64,000 nucleotides of DNA, from the NCBI GenBank assembly GCA_937924775.1, contig CALDUT010000009.1:62001-126000 (forward strand), written 5' to 3'. The stretch comes from an uncultured Gemmata sp. Lineage in GTDB: Bacteria; Planctomycetota; Planctomycetia; Gemmatales; Gemmataceae. Below the pieces are notes generated by a model. That model saw only the letters and a list, made by a program, of their open reading frames with translations, ran no database searches and had not been told where the DNA came from. A program made the position numbers and the translations under genes. Of this stretch, positions 45,575 to 55,261 are shown piece by piece (within the stretch, counting starts at the first letter, position 1; each line of letters starts with the position of its first letter).

Positions 45575-46363
45575 CTAGCGGTGGGGTTCGTGGATGAGCC
45601 GGCGCAATAGCTCCCCGACACGGGTGCTGACGCGATGGGCGTTGGCCAAGACTTCAGCATGGGCCAGCGTGGTTTCGCCCAAGCCGGCGGCCCGATTCGT
45701 AATGCACGAGAGGGCGACCACTTCCAAGCCGCAGCGGGCGGCCTCCTCCGCTTCCCTCGCGGTGGACATACCGACAGCATCCGCGCCACACACCGCCAGT
45801 GCCTGGATTTCGGCCGGAGTTTCGTAGCTGGGTCCGGTCACGGCTGCGTAAATACCGCAGAACAGTTCTCGGCCCTGCGTGCGTTCATGCGATTGCAGCA
45901 ACTGAACCAGTCGCGGGCTGTAGGGGCAGGATAAACCTTGGCCGGTGGCCAACTCCCGCCAGGCTGTGGGGCTGAGCCATTGGATGTGGCCGCGTAGGGC
46001 CATCAGCTCGCCCGGGGTTAATGCCGGGTGAATGCCGCCGGCCGCGTTGGTCAGAACGATCCGCGTGATGCCCCACTTGTGGGCTAGGCGGATGGGGCTG
46101 GTCACCACGGTCCACGAATGGCCTTCGTAGTAGTGCAAACGACCGTGGAAAAGTAGCACCGGAATGCCCGCCCATTCGCCCACCGCGATGCGTCCGCGAT
46201 GCCCGGCCACCGTGGGGGAAGCCAACCCCGCCACGGCGGCAAAGTTCAGTGTGGCGTGTTCTACAAACGCCGCGGCAGCTGAGGTGAGGCCGGAACCCAG
46301 CACCACCGCGGTTCGTGGGGCCAACGCAGCGACCGCTTGAGCGAACGCGGGGGGGGAGGTCAT
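45575..46363 (-). CDS. punA: Purine nucleoside phosphorylase
   Basis: A 262-residue PNP of the trimeric (PNP/MTAP) family, cleaving purine nucleosides with phosphate. Marks are VVLGSGLTSAA (phosphate loop), the GHRGRIAVGEWAG-type segment, FHGRLHYYEGHS, VLTNAAGGIHP and GPSYETPAEIQAL with the catalytic region, and AVGMSTAREAE. It starts one base inside the stop of the cytidylate-kinase-like gene (TAATG), so the two are translationally coupled and likely both serve nucleotide salvage. Confidence 0.94.
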   Translation of the reverse strand: MTSPPAFAQAVAALAPRTAVVLGSGLTSAAAAFVEHATLNFAAVAGLASPTVAGHRGRIAVGEWAGIPVLLFHGRLHYYEGHSWTVVTSPIRLAHKWGITRIVLTNAAGGIHPALTPGELMALRGHIQWLSPTAWRELATGQGLSCPYSPRLVQLLQSHERTQGRELFCGIYAAVTGPSYETPAEIQALAVCGADAVGMSTAREAEEAARCGLEVVALSCITNRAAGLGETTLAHAEVLANAHRVSTRVGELLRRLIHEPHR

Positions 46364-47133
46364 TACGCGCCTGTCAATTCGTCCAAGGTGTCCAGCGCTG
46401 AGGTTTCGTGGGGTTGGGCAAGTTCAACGAACATTTGCTTGGTTCGAATAGCCCAACCCACGAATTGGGCCGCGGCTTCCACGCCAAGGCGATCGGAATT
46501 GACGACTACGTCATACGCGGTGAGATCGGCCGGATCGACACCCAGAATGTGATCCAGAAAGGCCGCGCGGCGCTCATCGCGGGCCCGCACTTCGGCCGCG
46601 GCTTCGGGTCGCGTCAGCCGGAGTTCCTGAGCCATATAGGCGATCCGCGATTCGAGCGACGCAATGACGCGAACATGGATGGTCGTTTCCGGCGGCAGCA
46701 GGAACCCTGCGGCCCGGCCGACGATCACCGCGTGGCCGCGTGCCGCGATACTCAGCACCAGCCGGACCAACGCCAGCACCTCTGCCGTGGCATTCAGGCC
46801 GCGGTCGCGTTGTAGGTACTGCAGTTGCTCTTCGCTCCACGCGAGGGCATCGGTGGGGATTTCCGCGAGCAATTGTTCGCGTGCGGTGTCGGTTTGGGCG
46901 AGATAATCGAGGGTGTCGTGGTCGAACAGTTGCCAATCGAGGATTTCCGCCACTTTGCGGGCAATGGTCGCTCCGCGGGCCCCTGCTTGGCGGCTGATCG
47001 CGACCGTCAAGCCGCGCGGCCGTGCCAGCGGTGCGGTATTGGTATCACCGCGGAAACCATGGAACGGGGTGGCAGCCAGTTCGATCGGGGAGGCGGTGGC
47101 GGGGGGGACCATAAGCCAGTTCTCATCCATCAT
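46363..47133 (-). CDS. Cytidylate-kinase-like protein
   Basis: A 256-residue protein of the cytidylate-kinase-like family (PF13189). After a 40-residue Ala/Pro-rich lead, the P-loop-like segment VAISRQAGARGATIARKVAEIL appears, then WQLFDHDTLDYLA, GHAVIVGRAAGFLL and the VRVIASLESRIAYM region. The classical P-loop GxxGxGKS is replaced by RQAGARGAT, which is normal for this subfamily. The nucleotide specificity is unknown. It overlaps the upstream permease by 11 bases and the downstream PNP by one base. Confidence 0.85.
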   Translation of the reverse strand: MMDENWLMVPPATASPIELAATPFHGFRGDTNTAPLARPRGLTVAISRQAGARGATIARKVAEILDWQLFDHDTLDYLAQTDTAREQLLAEIPTDALAWSEEQLQYLQRDRGLNATAEVLALVRLVLSIAARGHAVIVGRAAGFLLPPETTIHVRVIASLESRIAYMAQELRLTRPEAAAEVRARDERRAAFLDHILGVDPADLTAYDVVVNSDRLGVEAAAQFVGWAIRTKQMFVELAQPHETSALDTLDELTGA

Positions 47134-48166
47134 CGCGGTATTCTAATCGGGAGAATAGCCACATACCGAGAAGATTGATGCCGACCATAACCAGGACCAA
47201 AACCGACCAGGCTGTGGTACTGGAAACCGCTTCGGTCATCGCGGGGAGCAATTCTACCGGATAACCGGCTTCGGCTGCTTCATTATACATCAAAGAGCGG
47301 ACATAGAAGGTCAGACTGAGTAACTTCAAACTGCCCGGCAGTGCTGCGACCACCGCTTCAAAGAAGAATACGTACACCAGGCCCACCACCACCGGCCGGC
47401 GAAAGATAGCCCCGACCAGATGAAAGAGCGAGGCGAATGCCACTGTTGCCGTCAGGGCCGCGGGCCAATAATGGCTGAGGGCTTCGCGGCCAGGAGGGCC
47501 CCCGGCCCAGCCGATGGCGACAAATCCCCCCATGGCAAACAGCAGGCACCAGGGCAAAGTACCAAGAAACTTGGCCAAATAGATACCGCTGCGGGGAATG
47601 GGGCGTGTCATGATCCAAATCAGCGAGCGGCTTTCCCGATCGGTCCCGAACGCAGCGCTGGCGTACGAGAGGGTGAACAAGGGCAAAGCAAAACCCAGGA
47701 AGACCAAATGAATGACCCATCGCGAATAGGTCATGAAGCTCCAGGTGTACAGAAACTGTTCAGACTGTAACACCGCATAGGGAATGGACAACATCAGGGA
47801 GCGGAAGGCTTCTTCGGTGGGGTTGAAGGGATTGGGGATTTCATACGGCCGGGGCGGCGTGACGAATTCTTCATCACCGGTAGCCGCGGCATAGCGTTGG
47901 GGCGGCAAGAGCCGCACCGCTTCTTGTTGGTAAGTCCCGGTGTTGCGGCGAACCCGCCGTTCGGCCAGATTCCAGCCGTTGCGTTCGGTGACCACCGAGA
48001 CCCAAAACACGATCAAAGCCAAAAGCCCCAGTGATACCCAGCCCATCTGCCGCACCCGCCAGTGGCGTTGGAAGCTCTGCACCACCAGTACTGCGAACGC
48101 CCGCAACACCGATGGCCGTTCCGCGGGTGTCGGCGCGCAGACCGTGTCAGCAACTTCGGAAGTCAT
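47123..48166 (-). CDS. ABC-2 type transporter permease
   Basis: A 347-residue membrane protein with about six hydrophobic segments, the first near 43-60 (GLLALIVFWVSVV). A long soluble loop follows, then FALPLFTLSYASAAFGTDRESRSLIWIMTRPIPRSGIYLAK, the fragment typical of ABC-2 permeases (DRESGTLxxLLxxPI). It forms an exporter with the ATPase and second permease encoded upstream. The gap to the ATPase (146 bases) contains operator-like palindromes, so it may have an additional promoter. Confidence 0.88.
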   Translation of the reverse strand: MTSEVADTVCAPTPAERPSVLRAFAVLVVQSFQRHWRVRQMGWVSLGLLALIVFWVSVVTERNGWNLAERRVRRNTGTYQQEAVRLLPPQRYAAATGDEEFVTPPRPYEIPNPFNPTEEAFRSLMLSIPYAVLQSEQFLYTWSFMTYSRWVIHLVFLGFALPLFTLSYASAAFGTDRESRSLIWIMTRPIPRSGIYLAKFLGTLPWCLLFAMGGFVAIGWAGGPPGREALSHYWPAALTATVAFASLFHLVGAIFRRPVVVGLVYVFFFEAVVAALPGSLKLLSLTFYVRSLMYNEAAEAGYPVELLPAMTEAVSSTTAWSVLVLVMVGINLLGMWLFSRLEYRDDG

Positions 48167-48229
48167 GCGATCGTTTCTCCGCCGGTCGGTATCGGTATCC
48201 CCAGGGAGGGGTGTTAGGGATGACGGTTG

Positions 48230-48253
48230 TGATCAAATGATCACTTCAGTGAT
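48230..48253. promoter_or_regulatory. Overlapping palindromes upstream of permease gene
   Basis: TGATCA occurs twice around AA (48230-48243), and ATCACT/AGTGAT form a 14-bp inverted repeat (48240-48253) that shares bases with it. ATTGTGAT-like repeats lie further right at 48290-48305. It lies 64 bases upstream of the permease start, where an operator would be. Confidence 0.45.
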
Positions 48254-48312
48254 GAAGATAGTCAGGTTCTGTATCCTGTCTGACCAAATTATCACAATAA
48301 TCACAAGTTGAG

Positions 48313-49374
48313 TCATGTTTTCCCACTGCCGCCCAATAAGTAGCCTAAAATCGCATGAGCGGATTCATCGAGCGGCTCGAAGCGGCGGATGTTCAGCCCG
48401 TGTTCGACGACCAGATGCCCGAATTGCTGATAGAACCGCTGCGGATGAGTGGCTTTGACGACCAGCGTCTCGGACGTTTCGTGGGGCAGCGGGGGGGAAA
48501 CATCGACTGCCAACACTTCGGGCAGATGCAGTAGCAACCGGGCGACCTGCCGCGGCTGGGCCACATCGATGCGCACCGAAAGCGGATAATCGTCGAGCAG
48601 GTCGCGGATTTGCGGCAGTGTGCCCACGGCCGCGATCCGCCCGCGGGCCATGATGACAACGTGATTGGTTAATTTCTCCAAGGCTTCCAGTTCGTGACTG
48701 GAAATGAGCAAACACTTCCCTTGCGCCGCCAGGGATTGGAACAGTTCGAGTAGTTCTTGGCGGCCGATGGGATCGATTCCCGAAAGCGGTTCGTCGAGAA
48801 TCAAAAGCTCTGGATCGTGGAGAAGAGCTTGGGCGAGTTTGATGCGCTGCCGCATGCCTTTGGAATAGCCGCGGAGCTTGCGATCGGCTCTTGTGGCCAT
48901 GCCGACGCGTTCGAGAACGGCTTGGGTGCGGCGGGTCGCTTCTCGTCGCGTGTATCCGCACAAGCGGGCCATCGTCCAGACGAAGCGACGGCCGGAAAGG
49001 TCTTCATAAAAAGCATCGACATCGGGGCAGTAGCCGACCAGCCGCCGTGCGCGCCAATCCCACGCATCGACGCCGCGAATCGTGACCCGACCCATCGTCG
49101 GTTGGATCTGGCCATTGGCCATGCGCAGCAGGGTTGATTTTCCGGCCCCGTTCGCACCGACAAGCCCGGTGATACCGCCGGTCAGTTCCAAGGTGATTTG
49201 ATTGAGGGCCAGTACCGGCCCATACCACTTCGACACCTGTTCGAACAGCAATAGTGGCGGCTCGGAAGACAGCGGCGCAGGGCCTTCCCTCGGTGGTGCG
49301 ACCACAGCACGGGGTTCCCATCGCCCAGGGAAGCCACCAACCGGCACTCCGGGAGTCCGTTGTTCCACATTCAC
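48313..49374 (-). CDS. ABC transporter ATP-binding protein
   Basis: A 353-residue export-type ATPase. Walker A is GANGAGKSTLL, the Q-loop region YCPDVDAF, the signature YSKGMRQRIKLAQALL, Walker B LLILDEPLSGIDPIG, and the H-loop ISSHELE. A C-terminal extension of about 90 residues follows. The start is GTG at 49372-49374, overlapping the stop of the upstream permease (GTGA), with GGAG about nine bases before. The frame is open further upstream but would run through the permease gene. Substrate unknown. Confidence 0.94.
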   Translation of the reverse strand: MNVEQRTPGVPVGGFPGRWEPRAVVAPPREGPAPLSSEPPLLLFEQVSKWYGPVLALNQITLELTGGITGLVGANGAGKSTLLRMANGQIQPTMGRVTIRGVDAWDWRARRLVGYCPDVDAFYEDLSGRRFVWTMARLCGYTRREATRRTQAVLERVGMATRADRKLRGYSKGMRQRIKLAQALLHDPELLILDEPLSGIDPIGRQELLELFQSLAAQGKCLLISSHELEALEKLTNHVVIMARGRIAAVGTLPQIRDLLDDYPLSVRIDVAQPRQVARLLLHLPEVLAVDVSPPLPHETSETLVVKATHPQRFYQQFGHLVVEHGLNIRRFEPLDESAHAILGYLLGGSGKT

Positions 49375-50303
49375 GCCACAATCTCCACGGCTTGAATCCG
49401 CCGGCGTAAGTATGCCAAACACACGACGACCACCAGCCCCACCGCGATCCACGCCAGCCCGAAATCCGGCTGCGGCGCGGGGCGGATGGTCGCGTGATCA
49501 GTTTGCAAACAGCTCAGCCCGCACAAATACAAGTTGTTCCACAAGTCGATGAGCCGCCAGCGTTCATCCTTGGTGGCATCCACTAGCCAGCCCGCCAACA
49601 TCGGTAACAGAGCGAACAATCCCATCCAGACCATCGCCAAGGGAACCGTGCGACGGAGCCACACCGCCGTGGCCATCACCAAGACGCTGAGGGTCACTGT
49701 CAGGACCAGGCCATACCCGATGATACCCAAAAGCAAGGACAGATTGTTGAAGTAGTACGTTTGCCAATCGTAGAGCAACCCGGCTTGCACCCACAGCACC
49801 ATGGCGGGCACCGTGGTGAGCAGGTTGATCAGCACCCCCACGGCGAGGCTTTTTCCCAGCAAATAGTGCCAGCGGCCGATCGGCTTGGAGAGATAAAACG
49901 GCAGGCTGCCGTGGAAGAAATCGTTGCCGATCAGCACCGAACCGGCCAATGCCAAGACGATGACGAGAACATAGCCCTGATACCAGATGAAGTTACCGAA
50001 GGTATGCTCGGTCCCGTTGAGCGAGAGCCGGTCGAGGAAGCGTGTCAGGTTTTTGGCATTCACCGGCACGCCGGCGAAGCGAATGGTATCGGTGGCCAGT
50101 TGGTTCTCAATCCAAACCACCAGATATTGCGCATAGAAGAAGAAGAAGAACACGAGTAAGGCCAGTGCGAACAACCCCCACATGAGCCGGCGGCGAATCA
50201 ACAACTTCAGTGAAACCCGAGCCAGGGCCACCGCAGCCTGCCACGGGCCCTGCGGAACGCCACGCCACGGACGATAGCGGAGAAGGGTATCGGTTTGGGC
50301 CAT
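49371..50303 (-). CDS. ABC-2 type transporter permease
   Basis: A 310-residue polytopic protein. The first long helix (MWGLFALALLVFFFFFYAQYLV) is followed by further membrane segments, and the segment GNDFFHGSLPFYLSKPIGRWHYLLGK resembles the conserved region of ABC-2 permeases. It is the first gene of the transporter set and is coupled to the ATPase by a four-base overlap. With the permease at 47123-48166 it could form a heterodimeric channel. Confidence 0.9.
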   Translation of the reverse strand: MAQTDTLLRYRPWRGVPQGPWQAAVALARVSLKLLIRRRLMWGLFALALLVFFFFFYAQYLVVWIENQLATDTIRFAGVPVNAKNLTRFLDRLSLNGTEHTFGNFIWYQGYVLVIVLALAGSVLIGNDFFHGSLPFYLSKPIGRWHYLLGKSLAVGVLINLLTTVPAMVLWVQAGLLYDWQTYYFNNLSLLLGIIGYGLVLTVTLSVLVMATAVWLRRTVPLAMVWMGLFALLPMLAGWLVDATKDERWRLIDLWNNLYLCGLSCLQTDHATIRPAPQPDFGLAWIAVGLVVVVCLAYLRRRIQAVEIVA

Positions 50304-50370
50304 ACCGGGTAAGATCGACGCTGGAGGATGCGAAAATGGTCAGCCGACGCCAGGCCGACACGCGGCACGA

Positions 50371-51099
50371 TCAGAAGCGGGGTGGTTCTTTGCGGACCAG
50401 TTCGTTGGCGTAATCGAGGCTGTCGAGCGTGCCGGCGTCGGTCCAATACCCTTCCAAATGGAAATAGCCCATGCGGCCTTGGCGGATGTAATAGTTGTTC
50501 ACATCGGTGATTTCCAGTTCGCCGCGGGCGCTGGGTTTGAGCGTTTTGATGATGCCAAACACATCGGGCGGGTAGATGTAGATTCCCACCACCGCGTAGT
50601 TGCTTTTGGGATTGGCGGCTTTCTCTTCGATGCCGACGAGCCGATCGCCGTCGAGTTCGGCCACACCATAGCGCTGCGGGTCCGGCACTTGCTTCAGGCC
50701 GATCCACGCCCAATCCGGGCGGCTGTTGGCTTTCTCCAGAAGTGGCACCAACGGATCGCGAAAGATGTTATCCCCCAGCAAAACGCAGGAGCGGCTGCCC
50801 ATGCAGAAGTGTTCCGCTAAACCGAGGGCCTGGGCGATACCCCCCGCTTCGTCTTGCACCCGGTAGGTCAGGCGGCAGCCATGATCGCGACCGGAGCCGA
50901 GCAGTTCGACGAAATCGCCCATGTGTTCGGTCCCGGAAACCAGAAGGATTTCCTGCAATCCGGCCCCGGTGAGCTTTTTGAGGGGGTGGTACACCATCGG
51001 CCAGGGGCCCACCGGCAGCAGATGTTTGTTTGTAACGCGGGTCAATTCGCCCATCCGCGTGCCTTTCCCACCGGCGAGAATCACTCCACGCATCGACAT
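50371..51099 (-). CDS. Glucose-1-phosphate thymidylyltransferase-like enzyme (RmlA type)
   Basis: A 242-residue sugar nucleotidyltransferase. Marks are MRGVILAGGKGTRMGELTRVTNKHLLPVG and YHPLKKL, QDEAGGIAQALGLAE, VLLGDNIFRDP and EEKAANPKSNYAVVGIYIY. The QDEAGGIAQAL block is close to RmlA. The protein is about 50 residues shorter than enterobacterial RmlA at the C-terminus. It makes dTDP-glucose from glucose-1-phosphate and dTTP. The ATG at 51097-51099 has GAGG six bases upstream. The rmlB gene ends seven bases before it, so both form one unit. Confidence 0.92.
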   Translation of the reverse strand: MSMRGVILAGGKGTRMGELTRVTNKHLLPVGPWPMVYHPLKKLTGAGLQEILLVSGTEHMGDFVELLGSGRDHGCRLTYRVQDEAGGIAQALGLAEHFCMGSRSCVLLGDNIFRDPLVPLLEKANSRPDWAWIGLKQVPDPQRYGVAELDGDRLVGIEEKAANPKSNYAVVGIYIYPPDVFGIIKTLKPSARGELEITDVNNYYIRQGRMGYFHLEGYWTDAGTLDSLDYANELVRKEPPRF

Positions 51100-51106
51100 A
51101 CCCACC

Positions 51107-52117
51107 TCAGAGTTGGCCGTATTGCTTCTGATAATAGCTCAAATAGTCTTTATTCTTGATGGCTGCGACCCACGCCGTGTTGGCTTGATACCAGGCGATG
51201 GTTTCCGCCAAGCCTGTCTCGAGAGGCACTTGCGGTCGCCAGCCGAAAGCCTGTTCAGCCTTGGAACAGTCGATGGCGTAGCGGCGGTCGTGTCCGGGGC
51301 GATCCGCGACATAGCGAATCAACGATTCCGGCTTGCCCAACAGCTTCAACAAAAGCTTAGTGAGTGCGATATTGGGCATTTCGCAACGGCCACCGAAGTT
51401 GTACACCTCGCCGGGGCGGCCCAACCGCCACGCCGCTTCCACCCCCCGGCAGTGATCGCGAACGTGAATCCAATCGCGCACATGCAAGCCATCGCCATAC
51501 ACTGGCACCGGTTGATCGTTGAGCAAGTTCGTAATAAACAGGGGAATCAGCTTCTCCGGGAATTGATACGGTCCGTAGTTGTTCGAGCAGCGCGTGATGA
51601 TCGCTGGCAGACCGAAGGTGTGATGGTAGGCCTGCACCAGCAGATCCGCCCCCGCTTTGCTGGCCGAATAGGGGCTGTTGGGGTGAAGTGGCGTTGTTTC
51701 GGTGAAGTAACCGCTTTCACCCAGGCTACCGTATACCTCGTCGGTGGAAATTTGAACGTACTTTTTCACACCGAACTCGCGGGCCGCATCGAGAAGCACT
51801 TGCGTGCCCACGACATTGGTACGCACAAACGGCCCGCTGTCGTGGATGCTCCGATCGACGTGGCTTTCCGCGGCAAAGTGAATGATGTCGGTGATACCCT
51901 GTTGCATGGCCGCGCGGACATCATGACGGTTCGCCACATCGCCTTTGATGAAGCGATAGCGGGGATGGCCCGCCAGATCGGCGAGATTGGCAAGGTTCCC
52001 GGCGTAAGTCAGGGCGTCCAGATTGACAATTTCGACGCTGGAATCCACCGCTAGTAAGTAGCGGATGAAGTTCGAGCCGATGAATCCGCACCCGCCAGTG
52101 ACCAGAACACGCGACAT
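51107..52117 (-). CDS. rmlB: dTDP-glucose 4,6-dehydratase
   Basis: A 336-residue short-chain-dehydrogenase-family enzyme converting dTDP-glucose to dTDP-4-keto-6-deoxyglucose. The NAD-binding motif is VTGGCGFIGSNFIR (GxxGxxG), the substrate-specific triad is seen in STDEVYGSLG, and the catalytic YxxxK is YSASKAGADLL. It is followed immediately by the RmlA-type gene. RmlC and RmlD are not nearby, so the final sugar may be rhamnose or another 6-deoxy sugar. Confidence 0.96.
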   Translation of the reverse strand: MSRVLVTGGCGFIGSNFIRYLLAVDSSVEIVNLDALTYAGNLANLADLAGHPRYRFIKGDVANRHDVRAAMQQGITDIIHFAAESHVDRSIHDSGPFVRTNVVGTQVLLDAAREFGVKKYVQISTDEVYGSLGESGYFTETTPLHPNSPYSASKAGADLLVQAYHHTFGLPAIITRCSNNYGPYQFPEKLIPLFITNLLNDQPVPVYGDGLHVRDWIHVRDHCRGVEAAWRLGRPGEVYNFGGRCEMPNIALTKLLLKLLGKPESLIRYVADRPGHDRRYAIDCSKAEQAFGWRPQVPLETGLAETIAWYQANTAWVAAIKNKDYLSYYQKQYGQL

Positions 52118-52183
52118 GCCACTTCCTCGGGTCCAACTCCCCGAAGACAGTTGTAAGTGCCAACTGCGAAGCCGTCCAACTTC

Positions 52184-53461
52184 CTACTGGGGCCGGTGCT
52201 TCTTCTGCCAGTTGTGCCATTTCTGGAAGGCCAGCGCGCGGGCTTCTGGGGTTTTGAAATAGAAGCGCGAATAGGCATATGTCCGATCGTATTCGCTGGT
52301 AGTGCCGTAGCGATCGGTGTAGCCGTAGTCTTTGAGGTTCTGGCCGGTCAGTTGGATCGCCACCGCGAGGGCCATATCGCGCGCTTGAATCTCGTAGCTT
52401 TGTAGGGTCGTTTGGCCGTCATCGTTGAGAGTATTCAAACGGAGCGTGAAAACGACGGTTGTGTCGTCGAGCATTTTCTCCAACAGGGGAAGATGCTTCT
52501 CGTTGCCGTACAGGATGAGGTTGCTGGCAGCCCGTCCGCGATAGGTCGCCAGCGCCCCGGGGGTGGTCAGCAGTTTCACCGCGATGGTGCAAAGTTCGTC
52601 CGGCAGGTTCAGGTTGCCGGCGATGGTCATCGCGTAGTACATCTCGCGTGGATCGCGCCGCGACATCAGCCAAGCCGTGGCGATGGCACGATACACCCGG
52701 CCTTCGTCCGTATCGCGATTGGCCGCGGCCACGAAGCCGGACGCGGTTAGCAAGGCACTGATGGACGTATTGCGGGCCGGGTAGACGTTCGGCACCAGGG
52801 CTTCGGCAAAAAGCAGCACCGTGATTTCGCTCAACGTCGGTTCGCGCCGGTCCACGCCGGGAATCCGGCCGTATTTGCGGTTGTAGAGTTCCACCCGGCG
52901 TTCCCAAACGCGGGTGCAGAAGTCGAAATCGCGTTGGGCTGCGGCGAAAACCAGCCGGCGGTTGTCGCGGTTGGCAATCAGCCCGGTGAAAACGGTTTTG
53001 GCCGCTTTATCTAATGACCGATCGCCCGGGAACGTATACCCAAACAGCCGAAAATCGTTGCGTACCAGAGCCAGGAACGTCTTCCACCCCGGCAGATCGT
53101 GTTCGTATTCACCTTGGGTATCCGCAAGAAACGTCTCGACGCGGGCTTGCAGTTCCTGTGCCTCGGCGTGGGGTAACAATAACGTGCAGCGATGGCGAAT
53201 CTCAGGATCAGGACTCTTCGTAGCTCCGTGCCAGAGTGCAGGCCGCGCCCAACGGCCCATCTGAGCCAGTTCGCGTTCGGCGTCTTCCCGTTCGGCAAAA
53301 ACGTCGCTGCCCAATTGCTCCACGAGCTGCTGCGCCCGGGCGTTGACCGCGGCGGGAATTGCCAGATCGGCCGGATTGGGCGACACATCAGCCCCCGGGG
53401 CCACCAAGACCGTTACCCCAACCAAGCCCAGGCAACACCCGAACGCGAGGAATCGGCGCAT
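52184..53461 (-). CDS. Exported HEAT-like repeat protein of unknown function
   Basis: A 425-residue protein with a signal peptide (MRRFLAFGCCLGLVGVTVLVAPGAD). Residues 40-85 (QLVEQLGSDVFAEREDAERELAQMGRWARPAL) match the short HEAT-like repeat found at the start of many planctomycete exported proteins. The rest is helical, with a repeating region (YRAIATAWLMSRRDP) but no family I recognise. The start at 53459-53461 has GGGGGA six bases upstream. It lies 66 bases upstream of rmlB on the same strand. Confidence 0.8.
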   Translation of the reverse strand: MRRFLAFGCCLGLVGVTVLVAPGADVSPNPADLAIPAAVNARAQQLVEQLGSDVFAEREDAERELAQMGRWARPALWHGATKSPDPEIRHRCTLLLPHAEAQELQARVETFLADTQGEYEHDLPGWKTFLALVRNDFRLFGYTFPGDRSLDKAAKTVFTGLIANRDNRRLVFAAAQRDFDFCTRVWERRVELYNRKYGRIPGVDRREPTLSEITVLLFAEALVPNVYPARNTSISALLTASGFVAAANRDTDEGRVYRAIATAWLMSRRDPREMYYAMTIAGNLNLPDELCTIAVKLLTTPGALATYRGRAASNLILYGNEKHLPLLEKMLDDTTVVFTLRLNTLNDDGQTTLQSYEIQARDMALAVAIQLTGQNLKDYGYTDRYGTTSEYDRTYAYSRFYFKTPEARALAFQKWHNWQKKHRPQ

Positions 53462-53667
53462 GGCTTCCCCCTGGGACCACCGCGAACAATGTCTTTGCCC
53501 CTCTTGTGTCGCAGAGTCCAACGGAATGCCAGCCGCGAATGGGCATGAGAATTCGCGGAGTCGTCAGTCTGCCGTTTCACCCCCGTCACTTCATCAGGGG
53601 TGAAACGCGGGTTGGTACGAATCGCCGCGGCCGAAGGCGCGGGGTGGAAGAAGGTTTTCCGGGGGAA

Positions 53668-55170
53668 TTACCCGAGGTTCATGGACATCAGGAATTCCGC
53701 GTTCGATTTGGTCTTCTTCGCTTTGTTGACCAGCAGTTCCATCGCTTCGACCGGGTGCATATCGGCCAAGACGCGGCGGAGAATGCGAATCTTCTCATGC
53801 TCTTCTGGATGGAGCAACAGTTCTTCCTTGCGGGTTCCGCTGCGGTTGACATCGATCGCCGGGTAGACGCGTTTTTCGACGAGCCGCCGGTCGAGATGCA
53901 GTTCGCTGTTGCCCGTACCTTTGAACTCTTCGAAGATCACTTCGTCCATCTTGGAGCCGGTGTCGATGAGGGCGGTGGCCAGAATCGTGAGGCTGCCGCC
54001 TTCTTCGACGTTGCGAGCCGCGCCGAAGAACCGCTTGGGTTTTTGCATGGCGTTGGAATCCAAGCCCCCGGAGAGGAGCTTACCGCCACCAGGCGTTTCG
54101 GTATTGTGGGCCCGGGCCAAGCGAGTGATGGAATCAAGCAGGATGACCACATCCTTTTTCAATTCCACCATCCGTTTGGCTTTTTCCAGCACGATTTCGG
54201 CCACATGGATGTGTTCTTCGGCGGGTTCGTCGAAGGTGCTGGCCACCACTTCGGCGTTGGCCCCTTGCACCAGCCGTTGCATTTCGGTGACTTCTTCAGG
54301 CCGTTCGTCGACGAGCAAGACGAACACATACACTTCTGGATGATTCCGCAGGATGGCATTGGCCATCTTGGATAGCAGAATCGTTTTACCGGTCCGCGGC
54401 GGAGCGACGATCAGACCCCGTTGGCCTTTGCCAACCGGCGTGATCAGATCGACAATCCGCATGGAGATGTCGTCGGGAGCCCCTTCGAGTTTGAGCCGCT
54501 GATTGGGGTGCAGCGGGGTGAGGTCTTCGAAGTTGGTGATCCCGGTGACTTCTTCCGGTGGTCGCCCGTTCACCAGCTCGATCTGCATGAGGGCGAAGTT
54601 TTCCTGATTTTCGATGGGCAGCCGAATCGGCCCTTCGACGACCAAGCCGGTACGCAGGCTCATCCGCCGAATTTGGCTGGGCGAGACGTAAATATCTTCG
54701 GGGCTGGCCAAATAGTTGTGGGCCTGGCTGCGGAGAAAGCCGTAGCCATCCGGCAAGACTTCGAGCGTGCCCGAGCCCCGCACGACTTCGCCCCGTTCAA
54801 TCGTGCGGCGAACAATGCCGACGATCAGTTGCGCTCGGTTCATGCCGGTGTGTTCGTGGATGCCCTCTTTTTCCGCCAACTCGAAGAGTTTGGGCATCGG
54901 CATGCTGTAGAGATCATTGACACGTAAGCCCCCCGGACGGACCCGCTCAGGGCGTTCGACGCGCTCCAGGCGCTCGGTGCGTTCCACGCGCTCGACGCGA
55001 TCACGCTCCGGGGCCGACGGGAGGGGAGCCGGTGTCAGTGTGGGCGGCGGTCCAGCGGCCGGGGCCGGGGAGCCTTCCGCGGGTTTCCGAATAGTCCGCT
55101 TGGCGGCAGCGGCACGAAGAAGTGCGGGGCGCGGCAGTGGCGACCCGTCGACGCCTTTGGCGTCGGGCAT
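53668..55170 (-). CDS. rho: Transcription termination factor Rho
   Basis: A 500-residue Rho. After an unusual N-terminal extension (1-85), the Rho N-terminal domain ([18 protein letters not shown]) and the cold-shock RNA-binding domain ([16 protein letters not shown]) are followed by the ATPase: Walker [14 protein letters not shown] near 256, Walker [16 protein letters not shown], and the Q/R-loop region [22 protein letters not shown]. The extension has a run of Glu-Arg-Val units (about 56-77) encoded by DNA repeats of the same type. Extended Rho proteins are known in GC-rich phyla. The start ATG at 55168-55170 has GAGG ten bases upstream. A hairpin lies in its leader. Confidence 0.95.
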   Translation of the reverse strand: MPDAKGVDGSPLPRPALLRAAAAKRTIRKPAEGSPAPAAGPPPTLTPAPLPSAPERDRVERVERTERLERVERPERVRPGGLRVNDLYSMPMPKLFELAEKEGIHEHTGMNRAQLIVGIVRRTIERGEVVRGSGTLEVLPDGYGFLRSQAHNYLASPEDIYVSPSQIRRMSLRTGLVVEGPIRLPIENQENFALMQIELVNGRPPEEVTGITNFEDLTPLHPNQRLKLEGAPDDISMRIVDLITPVGKGQRGLIVAPPRTGKTILLSKMANAILRNHPEVYVFVLLVDERPEEVTEMQRLVQGANAEVVASTFDEPAEEHIHVAEIVLEKAKRMVELKKDVVILLDSITRLARAHNTETPGGGKLLSGGLDSNAMQKPKRFFGAARNVEEGGSLTILATALIDTGSKMDEVIFEEFKGTGNSELHLDRRLVEKRVYPAIDVNRSGTRKEELLLHPEEHEKIRILRRVLADMHPVEAMELLVNKAKKTKSNAEFLMSMNLG

Positions 55171-55261
55171 AGCAGAGGTCCTCAAACAGAAGGGGTTAAA
55201 ATCACCAGTAACACGGATCGTTACCGGTTCGAAAGGGCGCAATCGCGCCACCCAAAATCGC

